Translations under genes and position numbers: made by a program
Part shown: piece after piece, positions 7,202 to 14,818 of the stretch
How the letters are laid out: every line of letters begins with the position of its first letter
Numbering within the stretch: the stretch's first letter is position 1
The notes under the pieces: generated by a model
Databases searched by the model: none
Seen by the model: only the letters and a program-made list of their open reading frames with translations
Told to the model about the DNA's origin: nothing
Assembly (NCBI GenBank): GCA_024762875.1
Contig: JANTGR010000005.1
Coordinates: forward strand, 1 to 38,234
Source: Sulfurospirillum sp.
Lineage (GTDB): Bacteria; Campylobacterota; Campylobacteria; Campylobacterales; QNZT01
Direction: 5' to 3'
Length of the DNA: 38,234 bases

Positions 7202-8180
7202 AAATAATTCCTTTTCTTTTCCCCCTGCCATCATCAATCATCCAGTTGATTCTGCCTGCATCTTTGATCACACCAAGTAACTCTTTTTCTACATTTTTCG
7301 ATAGGTTCTCACTCTTGGAAACAATATCAAGCATCTTGTTTATGCGTGCATTTTGATGTTCCAACAGCTGCATCTGACGCTCTTTTAAAATCTCTTCCTC
7401 TTGTAGTTTCAGTTTTGTTTCGCGGTTTCTTTTATTGATAAAATAAAGTACAAACAACCCTATCAATATCAAGCTTGCTACAACTATCATGATAAGCTTA
7501 TAAAGTGCCATCTTTTCATGTTCTACCAAGACCCTATTTTTTTGCTCCTGCAAAGAGAGCGCATTCTGCAATTGAAGCTGCTGCATTTTATTACTGAGTT
7601 CCTGTTCTTTGATTAGTTTATCAATCTTGGACTTTTCCACACTTGCAGCAATCTCCTTTTCTTTGATACTGTTTTGCAGTTTTGCTGATAGTAGAGAAGA
7701 TTCCAACTCTTTTGATTTGAGAATTTTTGTTTTTTCAGCATCAATGCGGGCTAGTGCAAGAGTCGTATTTTTATCTATTTTGGCAACTAAAATATCTTTT
7801 TGTATTCTTTTCTCTGCTATTTTATAGGCATTTTGAAATTTTGAAAGTTGGCTCTTGTTGCTCTCAGCAATAGCCACGCTTTTGGCTCCCGCAGATACAG
7901 GTTTTGAGAGATTTGCTTCTTTAGTAGAAACTTTTTTAAAAAAATGTTCTAAACTTTTAGAATGCTTAACAATTTTCTCTTTTTTAGGCAAGGGTGCTGT
8001 CTCTATTTTGGTTGGTACTGCTGCCGTTTTTTTATGCTTCTTGACAGAGAGATCTGTTAGATTATGTTCACCCTGCATACTCTGCTTTAAATTAACATTT
8101 CTTTTTTCCGGTGCAATTTCATGCACATCTCCGCAACCAAACAAAAAAAGACTCCATGCAGCCATTATAATCTTTATCAT
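7191..8180 (-). CDS. Coiled-coil lipoprotein with a C-proximal membrane helix, unknown function
   Basis: 329 aa. It starts MIKIIMAAWSLFLFGCGD, a type II signal with lipobox LFGC. Residues about 40-110 are lysine-rich and low in complexity. A long coiled coil (about 115-225, rich in K, E, Q and L) leads to one transmembrane helix, LYKLIMIVVASLILIGLFVLYFI, then another coiled coil and a C-terminus ending INWMIDDGRGKRKGIIFKN. A lipid anchor plus a transmembrane helix implies inner-membrane retention, with the first coiled coil in the periplasm and the tail in the cytoplasm. It begins 3 nt after the ttcA-like gene, so it is the last gene of the fabD operon. No function is suggested by similarity I recognise. 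Confidence 0.7.
   Translation of the reverse strand: MIKIIMAAWSLFLFGCGDVHEIAPEKRNVNLKQSMQGEHNLTDLSVKKHKKTAAVPTKIETAPLPKKEKIVKHSKSLEHFFKKVSTKEANLSKPVSAGAKSVAIAESNKSQLSKFQNAYKIAEKRIQKDILVAKIDKNTTLALARIDAEKTKILKSKELESSLLSAKLQNSIKEKEIAASVEKSKIDKLIKEQELSNKMQQLQLQNALSLQEQKNRVLVEHEKMALYKLIMIVVASLILIGLFVLYFINKRNRETKLKLQEEEILKERQMQLLEHQNARINKMLDIVSKSENLSKNVEKELLGVIKDAGRINWMIDDGRGKRKGIIFKN
7485..7494. repeat. TATCATGATA palindrome, site 5
   Basis: In the transmembrane-helix codons of the coiled-coil lipoprotein gene; read as I-M-I on the minus strand. Confidence 0.9.
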
Positions 8181-8183
8181 GCC

Positions 8184-8939
8184 TTATCTCCTTAACTTTT
8201 CATCATCAAAAAATGTACTCTCATGGATATGTTCAAAAGCCGCTTTGAGTGAGACAAAGAGTTGTTTATTGTTTTTCTCCATCTCATGCAATAATCGTTT
8301 GGTTTCAGCTCTGGCATGGGGCAACTTCGCTTCAAAGTTAAACCCAGGGCACGCTTCATCACCGATGGTTGGCATCGCGTTATTCACGGCGGCATCGATG
8401 AGTTGACGCTCACGCACATGGATGAGTGGTCGGATGACCAAAAGCCCATTGTCTGCCTTGTATATAGGCGGCATAGAACGCAGTGCGCCATTATAAAGAA
8501 AATTCATAAAAAAACTCTCTACAGCATCATCCAAGTGATGTCCGAGTGCGAGTTTCCCATAGCCTTTATCAAGAGCGACCTGATAGAGTGCTCCCCGACG
8601 CATACGAGAAAAATAACTACAATAAGAGGAGTTTTCGCGTATCGTATCTTTGGCGACTTCATAGATGTTTGTCTTGTGGACGATATGCGGTATATCATGT
8701 GCCTTACAATGTGCACTTAAAGCAGAAAAATCTGTCCCATCCCCATAATCCACCGTCACCGCCAAAAAATCAAAATCAAAAGGCACCACCTTACGGCGAT
8801 GGTTCAGGGCATGGGCTAAAGTCAGTGAATCTTTCCCGCCGCTTAAACCCAAAAGTACACGATCCCCCTCATTCATCAAGCTATACTTTGCGTTGGTGCG
8901 TCCAACGATACTGAGAAGTTTTTTAGAGAGTTGTACCAT
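8184..8939 (-). CDS. ttcA: TtcA-like tRNA 2-thiolation PP-loop ATPase
   Basis: 251 aa. The PP-loop LLGLSGGKDSLTLAHAL lies near residues 29-45, and LGHHLDDAVESFFMNFLYNGALRSMPP matches the TtcA/TtuA group, which adenylates and thiolates cytidine 32 of tRNA with help from a [4Fe-4S] cluster. In Escherichia coli TtcA the cluster is held by the CxxC of CxLCSRLRRG and a later Cys near CNLCG. Here the first site reads CSYFSRMRRG (C107, F110) and the second ACPGFNF (C197, F200), so both CxxC motifs have become CxxF. Only two of the usual ligands appear to remain. It could be a divergent TtcA with an altered cluster or a relative with a different target. The start abuts mtnN. Confidence 0.75.
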   Translation of the reverse strand: MVQLSKKLLSIVGRTNAKYSLMNEGDRVLLGLSGGKDSLTLAHALNHRRKVVPFDFDFLAVTVDYGDGTDFSALSAHCKAHDIPHIVHKTNIYEVAKDTIRENSSYCSYFSRMRRGALYQVALDKGYGKLALGHHLDDAVESFFMNFLYNGALRSMPPIYKADNGLLVIRPLIHVRERQLIDAAVNNAMPTIGDEACPGFNFEAKLPHARAETKRLLHEMEKNNKQLFVSLKAAFEHIHESTFFDDEKLRR

Positions 8940-9631
8940 TAAACAGCTAATTTATCCAGCATCTTCATCACAAATGCAGCACTCTCTTTGGCAGAACTCT
9001 CTAAAAATGCATCAAAGTTAAATCCCGCATCCATATCGGCCGCATCACTGATAGCACGCAAGATAAAAAATGGTACATCCAGTGCATCACACACAACCGC
9101 TACACTCGCTCCTTCCATCTCCAAGGCATCAGCATCAAAGGTTTTTGCAATCCAGTTTTTTCTCTCTTCATCTGCGATAAACTGGTCACCTGTTGCAATG
9201 ACTCCTTCAAGCAGACTTTTATCCATCTGCATGGCAACTTCTTTGGCCAGTGACAATAGCGTTTGGTCACTCTCTATAAAAAGTTTTCCTTCAGGGATAA
9301 AGCCATCAGGATGACCAAAGGCTGTAATATCAACATCATGTTGACACAAAGCCGTAGCAGCGATCAAATCCCCAATCTTCAAAGCAGGATTTATCGCACC
9401 TGCCACACCTGAAAAAAGTAATTTTTCTGCACCAAATTTTTCTATCATCGTAGTCGCTGTCAGGGTAGAAAATACTTTTCCTATCTTTGAATAGGCAATA
9501 ACCAGTTCAAGCCCTTTATACTCCGCTTCATAATAAACATTGCCTGCATATTCACACTTTTTATACTCTTTTAATGTCTCCAGCAAAGGTGTAATTTCCT
9601 CAACCATAGCTCCCATTATCGCTATTTTCAT
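8939..9631 (-). CDS. mtnN: 5'-methylthioadenosine/S-adenosylhomocysteine nucleosidase
   Basis: 230 aa, the normal length. Landmarks are MKIAIMGAMVEEITPLLE with the catalytic-region Glu near residue 12, FSGVAGAINPALKIGDLI, ALEMEGASVAVVCDALDVPFFILRAISDAAD with the ribose-binding Glu and the catalytic Asp. It hydrolyses methylthioadenosine and S-adenosylhomocysteine, and makes the autoinducer-2 precursor. In Helicobacter and Campylobacter relatives the same enzyme also cleaves 6-amino-6-deoxyfutalosine in the alternative menaquinone pathway, which may be its main task here. It lies between the nitrilase-family and ttcA-like genes in a tight operon; its stop shares a base with the ttcA start codon region. 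Confidence 0.95.
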   Translation of the reverse strand: MKIAIMGAMVEEITPLLETLKEYKKCEYAGNVYYEAEYKGLELVIAYSKIGKVFSTLTATTMIEKFGAEKLLFSGVAGAINPALKIGDLIAATALCQHDVDITAFGHPDGFIPEGKLFIESDQTLLSLAKEVAMQMDKSLLEGVIATGDQFIADEERKNWIAKTFDADALEMEGASVAVVCDALDVPFFILRAISDAADMDAGFNFDAFLESSAKESAAFVMKMLDKLAV

Positions 9632-9640
9632 CTTGCTTCC

Positions 9641-10402
9641 TTAGTTTGCTCTGAGTAAATATTTTTGTACATCAGATAGATTTTTATCAATCTTGAAAAT
9701 CAATTGTTCTTTTTCAAACAATGCTGCCTCAGCTGCTACTTTTCCGCTGGGATTGATCACTTTGCTTCCGCCCCAAAATCCCAAGCCGTCTTCAAAACCT
9801 ACACGATTTGAAAAAATGACATGTGCGCCTGAGAGTATGGCAGTTGTCGATAAAATGCGTGTCCACTGTTTTTCTATTCCCAGCAACCCATCCGCAAAAT
9901 CTCTCGCTGGAGAATTGGCAATCACATACAAAAAATCCGGTTTTTGACTGGCTACCTTCTCAATAGTCGAAGCATGCCATAAATCTTCACAGATTACCAT
10001 CATACAGCTGCCATGTACTGTTTCAAAGCTGCACATTTCTTCCCCGGCAAAGAAAAATCTGGCCTCTTGAAACATACCATAGTTTGGCAAATTGTTTTTA
10101 TGGTGGATAGCATGGAGTTTGCCCTTGGAAAAATAAAGTGCAGAATTATAAATCCGATGCGACTCTTTGGTCACGGCACCAATCAGGATATCACACTCCA
10201 GACTCAACTCTTCAAATAGACCAAACTCATCCAGTAAAAAAGCATCTTCATACACAGAATCCATCAAGATATAGCCATTCATTGACAACTCCGGGAAGAT
10301 GATGAGATCAGCCTGCCCCTTCACCTTCTCTATCTCTGCTGCATGCAGTTCAAAATTGTCCCGGCTGAGTCTGGGTGAGATTTGAGAGATCGCTACTATC
10401 AT
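9641..10402 (-). CDS. Carbon-nitrogen hydrolase (nitrilase superfamily amidase)
   Basis: 253 aa. The Glu-Lys-Cys triad is visible: E38 in LIIFPELSMNGY, K102 in HHKNNLPNYGMFQEARFF, and C138 in VICEDLWHAS. The NLPNYGxFxExRxF and ICEDxW signatures also occur in the glutaminase-like domain of NAD synthetases, but no synthetase domain follows here. Substrate unknown; a deamidase role is likely. The ATG overlaps the fabD stop (TCATGA), and the TATCATGATA palindrome sits exactly on this junction (10397-10406). Confidence 0.88.
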   Translation of the reverse strand: MIVAISQISPRLSRDNFELHAAEIEKVKGQADLIIFPELSMNGYILMDSVYEDAFLLDEFGLFEELSLECDILIGAVTKESHRIYNSALYFSKGKLHAIHHKNNLPNYGMFQEARFFFAGEEMCSFETVHGSCMMVICEDLWHASTIEKVASQKPDFLYVIANSPARDFADGLLGIEKQWTRILSTTAILSGAHVIFSNRVGFEDGLGFWGGSKVINPSGKVAAEAALFEKEQLIFKIDKNLSDVQKYLLRAN

Positions 10403-10406
10403 GATA
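10397..10406. repeat. TATCATGATA palindrome, site 6
   Basis: Spans the overlapping fabD stop (TGA) and amidase start (ATG). Confidence 0.9.
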
Positions 10407-11325
10407 ACTCAGAAAATGTACTTTCCAAACTTTGCATATCAGTAATGGAGATTGTAGGATTTTTTACACCTCTTCTATTGAGCCCTTTTAAAACACCACC
10501 GCCAAATTCTACAAAAAGATCAACTTCATCTTCAAAAGCTTTGATAGATTGTTTATATTTAACCGGCATAGTCAACTGTTTACCCAGCAATTCAATTGCG
10601 TCTGCTTTTGTATTGTACTTTTGGGCTGTAACATTTGAAACAACCGGTGCCAGAAACTCATCTTTTAAATATTTCTCCAGGCTCTCTTTCAGCGGTGTGG
10701 CTGCTGATTCCAGAAGTGGACAGTGGCTGGCGATAGACATATTTAAAAGCAATGCTCTTTTAGCTCCCGCTTCTTTAAAAGTGGTAGCCATATCATTCAA
10801 GTCTGCCTTGGCTCCTGCCGCAACAATTTGTCCGTCACTGTTGTAGTTGGCAGCCCAAACCTGCTTGCCCGCATCTCTGGCTTCCTGGGTCAATGTCTCC
10901 ACTTTATCATCATCCAAACCGATCAGTGCCATCATGCCGACATCCACTCCCTTACAGGCTTCTTGCATGAGTTGCCCACGCTGATGCACCAATGCAACAC
11001 CATCCAGATAATCCAATGCACCGACACTGACCAATGCAGAAAACTCTCCCAAAGAGTGACCCAATGCAAAAATAGGCTTGATTGTCATCTCATTTTCAAA
11101 TAATTTATATGCAATCGATGATACCAGTAAAATAGCAGGCTGTGTAAATTCTGTTTTTTCCAAGTTGTTATTTTCATCAAACATCAGTGATTTGAAGTCA
11201 AACTCCACTCTGTCACTGGCGGCTTCGATCATCTCTTTTGCCAATGCACTGTTATCATAAAAATCTTTTCCCATACCAATAGATTGTGACCCTTGTCCCG
11301 GGAATATTGCAGCGATTTTTTTCAT
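10399..11325 (-). CDS. fabD: Malonyl-CoA:ACP transacylase
   Basis: 308 aa, normal length. It moves malonyl groups from CoA to acyl carrier protein for fatty-acid elongation. Diagnostic parts are AIFPGQGSQSIGMG, TQPAILLVSSIA, the nucleophile-elbow GHSLGEFSAL with Ser91, HQRGQLMQEA with the malonyl-binding Arg, and SIASHCPLLESA with catalytic His201. AAGGA precedes the ATG. It is the first gene of a five-gene minus-strand operon (fabD, amidase, mtnN, ttcA-like, lipoprotein) that has its own promoter upstream. Confidence 0.95.
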   Translation of the reverse strand: MKKIAAIFPGQGSQSIGMGKDFYDNSALAKEMIEAASDRVEFDFKSLMFDENNNLEKTEFTQPAILLVSSIAYKLFENEMTIKPIFALGHSLGEFSALVSVGALDYLDGVALVHQRGQLMQEACKGVDVGMMALIGLDDDKVETLTQEARDAGKQVWAANYNSDGQIVAAGAKADLNDMATTFKEAGAKRALLLNMSIASHCPLLESAATPLKESLEKYLKDEFLAPVVSNVTAQKYNTKADAIELLGKQLTMPVKYKQSIKAFEDEVDLFVEFGGGVLKGLNRRGVKNPTISITDMQSLESTFSELS

Positions 11326-11352
11326 CTAGTATCCTTCTTATAGAGTAAAGAT

Positions 11353-11361
11353 ATTGTAGCA
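11353..11361 (-). promoter_or_regulatory. Extended -10 promoter for fabD
   Basis: The minus strand reads TGCTACAAT, an extended -10, ending 27 nt before the fabD ATG, with a T-rich stretch upstream as is usual for Campylobacterota sigma70 promoters. The identical 9-mer lies before the lipoprotein gene at 38030-38038. Confidence 0.5.
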
Positions 11362-11399
11362 GTTTAATGGTAAAAAAAAGGAGAAGTAAAAAGAGGTTT

Positions 11400-11424
11400 T
11401 GATTAGAGCGTTATGCTCTAATCA
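11400..11424 (-). terminator. Hairpin terminator after slyD
   Basis: A 10-bp perfect stem TGATTAGAGC/GCTCTAATCA with loop ATAAC (minus strand) lies 19 nt past the slyD stop. A broken U-rich stretch (AAACCTCTTTTT) follows on the minus strand, so termination should be partial to good. Confidence 0.6.
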
Positions 11425-11442
11425 TTTTGTAGTGTAGCAGTC

Positions 11443-11952
11443 TTAGTGACAGCCACATCCTGTACCACAGCTTCCGCCGGCATCAGGTCCGCCAACTTGA
11501 CCGCTGAGTACTTCATCTGCTGTTGCATCTCTTACCTCTGTTACAGTAACAGAGAACAATAAATCTTTTCCAGCCAATGGATGATTGTAATCAATAGTTA
11601 CTTTTTCATCATCAAATGCTTTCACAACAACCTGTACAGTCTGTCCATCTTCACCTTGACCAAAAAGTGGTAAACCTTCTTTTAGATCAATTCCCGCAAA
11701 TTGTTCCCGTGGTACATCATCAATTGCTTCTGGGTTGTACTCACCATATGCATCTGCAGCCGGAACCATGATATCAGCACTTTCACCTTTTGAAAGTGGT
11801 GCCAATTGGCTCTCAAGCCCTGGGATGATTTGTGATTTTCCAGTGATAAATTCTAAAGGTGCTTGTCCTTTATTTGAATCTAAAACATCACTTCCACCCG
11901 CTTCTGTTAATTCATACTCAATACCAACTACCTGGTTTTCTGTTATAGCCAT
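11443..11952 (-). CDS. slyD: FKBP-type peptidyl-prolyl isomerase SlyD
   Basis: 169 aa. It begins MAITENQVVGIEYELTEAGGSDVLDSNKGQAPLEFITGKSQIIPGLE, the FKBP core of SlyD interrupted by an insert-in-flap chaperone domain (about residues 65-130, AAEAYGEY-like DAYGEYNPEAIDDVPREQF through VTIDYNHPLAGKDLLF). The C-terminus GGPDAGGSCGTGCGCH is a Cys/His metal tail, as in the nickel-binding SlyD proteins that supply hydrogenase maturation. It is transcribed alone, between a promoter in the gap before it and the hairpin at 11400-11424. AGGGG precedes the ATG. Confidence 0.93.
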   Translation of the reverse strand: MAITENQVVGIEYELTEAGGSDVLDSNKGQAPLEFITGKSQIIPGLESQLAPLSKGESADIMVPAADAYGEYNPEAIDDVPREQFAGIDLKEGLPLFGQGEDGQTVQVVVKAFDDEKVTIDYNHPLAGKDLLFSVTVTEVRDATADEVLSGQVGGPDAGGSCGTGCGCH

Positions 11953-11990
11953 ATTATGCCCCTATATTGTTTTTTTATTTTTCAGCGATC

Positions 11991-11996
11991 ATTCTA
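11991..11996 (-). promoter_or_regulatory. Putative -10 element for slyD
   Basis: The minus strand reads TAGAAT about 39 nt before the slyD ATG, after a T-rich run (TTTTTTTAGG). The palindrome CTATCATGATAG at 12027-12038 lies about 30 bp further upstream, where an activator or repressor could bind. Confidence 0.35.
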
Positions 11997-12027
11997 CCTA
12001 AAAAAAGTAAAATCTACTAATCATTCC

Positions 12028-12037
12028 TATCATGATA
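12028..12037. repeat. TATCATGATA palindrome, site 7
   Basis: Intergenic, just past the cpoB stop and upstream of the slyD promoter; full CTATCATGATAG. Confidence 0.9.
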
Positions 12038-12040
12038 GTG

Positions 12041-12871
12041 TTAATTCAGATATTTTTCTGCAATATTAGCCTGTGAACTCTCAGGATAACTTGTCAGTAT
12101 CGTATCAAAAAAGCGCTGCGCATTTTCATTATCACCCAGGTTTTTAAAACTCAAAGCCGTATGCAGCAGCAATGTCGGCATATAAGATGCCTGATCATAA
12201 AAACCTACACTCTTTTTAAAATAGGCAATTGCCTCTTCATAATTTTTCTGATAATACGCAATCTCACCCAAATAATAGTGCGTTTTTGCCGGCTTATAAT
12301 TATTTGCAGCCAATAGCTGAAAAGATTTTTTGGCTTTTGAATAACGTTTTGCCCGGTAGTCGCTGATAGCACGCTGTATGATGGCACTGTTGCTTTTTAC
12401 TTTTGTTTTTGCTTTAGTCTCTTTTTTTTTAGATGATTTTTTACTGTTGCCCATCGCCGCAGTCAAATTTTTTAATGCCTGGTTGATCTTTTGATAATTA
12501 TTTTCACTCTTTTTTTTCAAAGTATCAATTTGTGCCTGCATGGCAGCAACTTCTGTTGCATCAGCTTTACTGTTTTGGGCATTGATCTCACTCAGTTTTT
12601 GACCCGTTTGACCTATCTTACTGCTGATAGAATCAATCACCGTACGCAGTCCTTCAACTGTCTCTTGTAACTGTTCTATCTTTAAGGCCTGCTGACGAAT
12701 CAGTTTTTGATTGGAGAGTGAAACTTGTCTGTTTTCTACAACAGAGCGTTCTGTCTGGGTTAAACCGTAAGGGTTACTACTGTCCATACTTCCAGCCCCA
12801 AAGGCAGAAGGTTCATCTGCCTGCACTAAAACAGCGGCTAACAATATCCCTGCAATAAAATATTTCATCAA
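12041..12871 (-). CDS. cpoB: Tol-Pal accessory protein CpoB (YbgF)
   Basis: 276 aa. A signal peptide (MMKYFIAGILLAAVLVQA) is followed by a coiled-coil region (about 45-145, QALKIEQLQETVEGLRTVIDS...) that in CpoB forms trimers, a lysine-rich linker, and C-terminal TPR repeats (AISDYRAKRYSKAKKSFQLLA; HYYLGEIAYYQKNYEEAIAYFKKSV; LLHTALSFKNLGDNENAQRFFDTIL). It is periplasmic and links Tol energy to outer-membrane constriction and peptidoglycan synthesis in E. coli. It lies 3 nt after pal, the standard end of a tol-pal operon. The palindrome CTATCATGATAG lies just past its stop. Confidence 0.9.
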   Translation of the reverse strand: MMKYFIAGILLAAVLVQADEPSAFGAGSMDSSNPYGLTQTERSVVENRQVSLSNQKLIRQQALKIEQLQETVEGLRTVIDSISSKIGQTGQKLSEINAQNSKADATEVAAMQAQIDTLKKKSENNYQKINQALKNLTAAMGNSKKSSKKKETKAKTKVKSNSAIIQRAISDYRAKRYSKAKKSFQLLAANNYKPAKTHYYLGEIAYYQKNYEEAIAYFKKSVGFYDQASYMPTLLLHTALSFKNLGDNENAQRFFDTILTSYPESSQANIAEKYLN

Positions 12872-12874
12872 TAC

Positions 12875-13429
12875 TTACTGAGCCATCACTTTGACATCAG
12901 CACGTCTGTTTTTTTGCCAGCATTCAGCATTGTGTTCATCACACAAAGGTTTGCCTTCACCATATGAGACAATCGACATCCTAGCACTGTCAACACCTGC
13001 TGCTATCAATGAGTCTTTTGTAGATTTTGCTCTTTTTAAACCCAGTGCGTAATTATATTCGTCCGTACCCCACTCATCACAATTACCCTCAACATTGACA
13101 GCAAGATCCGAAGCCAACGCACCATTTAATACATTGGCATCCAAGTCTATTTTCTCACTCTCAGTCACAGAGATGTCATATCGGTCTGTACCAAAATAAA
13201 TCGGTTCCAGCTCATTTTCAATAGCAGCAATTCGTTCATCTTCTGTCGCATAAGTGACAGCAGAACTATCCATACCTGCCATTTTATCGATATTGCTGTC
13301 TACACCTTCACCTGCTGATTCATCTAAGCCGGCATTGACAACTGCTGTATCAATCTCAGGTGCTTTTTCAGAACACCCGCTTAAAAGAACAACACCTAGG
13401 ACTACACTAAAAATTATACTTTTTTTCAT
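12875..13429 (-). CDS. pal: Peptidoglycan-associated lipoprotein Pal
   Basis: 184 aa. It starts MKKSIIFSVVLGVVLLSGCSEK with lipobox LSGC, so it is lipid-anchored in the outer membrane. An acidic linker (about 22-75) precedes an OmpA-like domain: PIYFGTDRYDISVTESEKIDLDANV, VNVEGNCDEWGTDEYNYALGLKRAKSTKDSLIAAGVDSARMSIVSYGEGKP and NRRADVKV, which binds peptidoglycan through diaminopimelate. A Cys pair (LCDEHNAECW) is present as in many Pal proteins. It lies between tolB and cpoB. Confidence 0.95.
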   Translation of the reverse strand: MKKSIIFSVVLGVVLLSGCSEKAPEIDTAVVNAGLDESAGEGVDSNIDKMAGMDSSAVTYATEDERIAAIENELEPIYFGTDRYDISVTESEKIDLDANVLNGALASDLAVNVEGNCDEWGTDEYNYALGLKRAKSTKDSLIAAGVDSARMSIVSYGEGKPLCDEHNAECWQKNRRADVKVMAQ

Positions 13430-13482
13430 TTATTTTCTCCTGCATTTATTAAATTCTAACATATTCGATATTAAAGCGCTAT

Positions 13483-14751
13483 CTACCAGTCAATCGACTG
13501 TATCTTTCCGGCTGAGAGTGGAAAGAGAAAGCTTCTGTTGGCATTGAGACGCAAAACACCCAGCGAACTGCTTCTGCCCTGATCTTTGATAAACAAAATC
13601 GTTTCACCGTCGGATGCAAACCGTGGAAACATATTTTTACCATTGGTGGTCAATTTTCTGATAAAATCAGTTTGTGTTGAGATCAGATAAAGATTAAAGA
13701 CACTGTTGCCAAAAGCATTTTGCTTTTCACGGCTTGAATAGACGATATATTTGCCACTGGTTGTACATGAACTGTTATTTTTACCATGATACACCATCTG
13801 CTCTACCCTGCCGCCATTTATATCCTTGTGAAAGATATTGGGATATCCCAATCTCTCCGAAATAAATACAACACCGCTGTCATTATCAACAAAACTGCCA
13901 CTCACATCAATCCCGCGATATTTTGTGATACGTTTTTTACTGCCGCTGATCTTATCATACAGATAAATATCAGGCTGGTCATTTGGTGCCATCGTGATCA
14001 AAAGTTTTGTACCGTCATCACTCACATCCGAACAGACTATCATCCCAGAACTTGAAGCGATTTTTTGACGTTCACCACTGTAGAGGTTGAGCAGAAAAAG
14101 TGTTGGTTTTCCATGATTGTAAGATGTATAGTAAATTGAATCCTGTTTGTCACTGGACCACTTTGGAAAGATATTTAATCCTCCTGAAACTATCTGCTTT
14201 TTAAATGACAGGGTATAGTCTGAAACAATAATATTACTTTTTCCTGAAGCAGTATATTTTGCAAAAACAATATATTTATTCATCCAGTCAATAGGCGGGG
14301 CACCAAAATAATTATTGATATCAATTGCTATATTATGTGCTAAAAACGGATATCTGTTTGGTTTGGAGATGGCATATGCTTTTTCATAGACCAAAGCACC
14401 ATTTTGGGCATTAGCCAGCTTGACTTTGGCATTTAGCTTGCCGCCAGGAGTTTGTGACAATTTACATTTGACCAGCAGCTCTGTCTTTTTTTTCACTAGC
14501 TCCCCGATGAGATTTGATCCATCATATCTTGTGTTTATATAATTTTCTGAAACTTTAAAATTAGAGCTGACTTTCAAATCACCTATCAGCAATTTAAGCA
14601 ATTTTCTGTTGACAACAGCATCTATACCTGCTTCACTGGCATTTGCCACCACAATTGTGGGATTTTTTTTGATTTTTTTAACAATTTTAATCGTTGCATC
14701 TGAAGCCAACATTGTCAAAGCAAACATCACTATCATGATAACTACACGCAT
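13483..14751 (-). CDS. tolB: Tol-Pal system beta-propeller protein TolB
   Basis: 422 aa. A signal peptide (MRVVIMIVMFALTMLASDA) is followed by the N-terminal TolB domain and a six-bladed propeller whose WD40-like repeats are visible as SGGLNIFPKWSSDKQDSIYYTS, ICSDVSDDGTKLLITMA-type blades, DVSGSFVDNDSGVVFISER and GKNMFPRFASDGETILFIK. It is periplasmic and bridges TolA and Pal. AGGAG lies before the ATG, and a TATAAT box upstream suggests its own promoter in addition to read-through from tolA. A TATCATGATA palindrome lies within the signal-peptide codons. Confidence 0.93.
   Translation of the reverse strand: MRVVIMIVMFALTMLASDATIKIVKKIKKNPTIVVANASEAGIDAVVNRKLLKLLIGDLKVSSNFKVSENYINTRYDGSNLIGELVKKKTELLVKCKLSQTPGGKLNAKVKLANAQNGALVYEKAYAISKPNRYPFLAHNIAIDINNYFGAPPIDWMNKYIVFAKYTASGKSNIIVSDYTLSFKKQIVSGGLNIFPKWSSDKQDSIYYTSYNHGKPTLFLLNLYSGERQKIASSSGMIVCSDVSDDGTKLLITMAPNDQPDIYLYDKISGSKKRITKYRGIDVSGSFVDNDSGVVFISERLGYPNIFHKDINGGRVEQMVYHGKNNSSCTTSGKYIVYSSREKQNAFGNSVFNLYLISTQTDFIRKLTTNGKNMFPRFASDGETILFIKDQGRSSSLGVLRLNANRSFLFPLSAGKIQSIDW
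14731..14740. repeat. TATCATGATA palindrome, site 8
   Basis: In the tolB signal-peptide codons; read as I-M-I on the minus strand. Confidence 0.9.
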
Positions 14752-14782
14752 ATATATTTCTCCTACTCACTAAATAGGATCT

Positions 14783-14788
14783 ATTATA
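14783..14788 (-). promoter_or_regulatory. Putative -10 element for tolB-pal-cpoB
   Basis: The minus strand reads GCTATATAATAG, with TATAAT 31 nt before the tolB ATG, in the 67-bp gap after tolA. This would give tolB-pal-cpoB a second promoter inside the atp-tol gene string. Confidence 0.45.
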
Positions 14789-14818
14789 TAGCTATTTTAA
14801 TAATAAAAAGATAATGGA

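Noticed and set aside
8316-8914. Plus-strand ORFs (134 and 122 aa) opposite the ttcA-like gene
   Set aside because: The opposite strand encodes conserved PP-loop ATPase motifs; these frames resemble nothing and have no ribosome sites.
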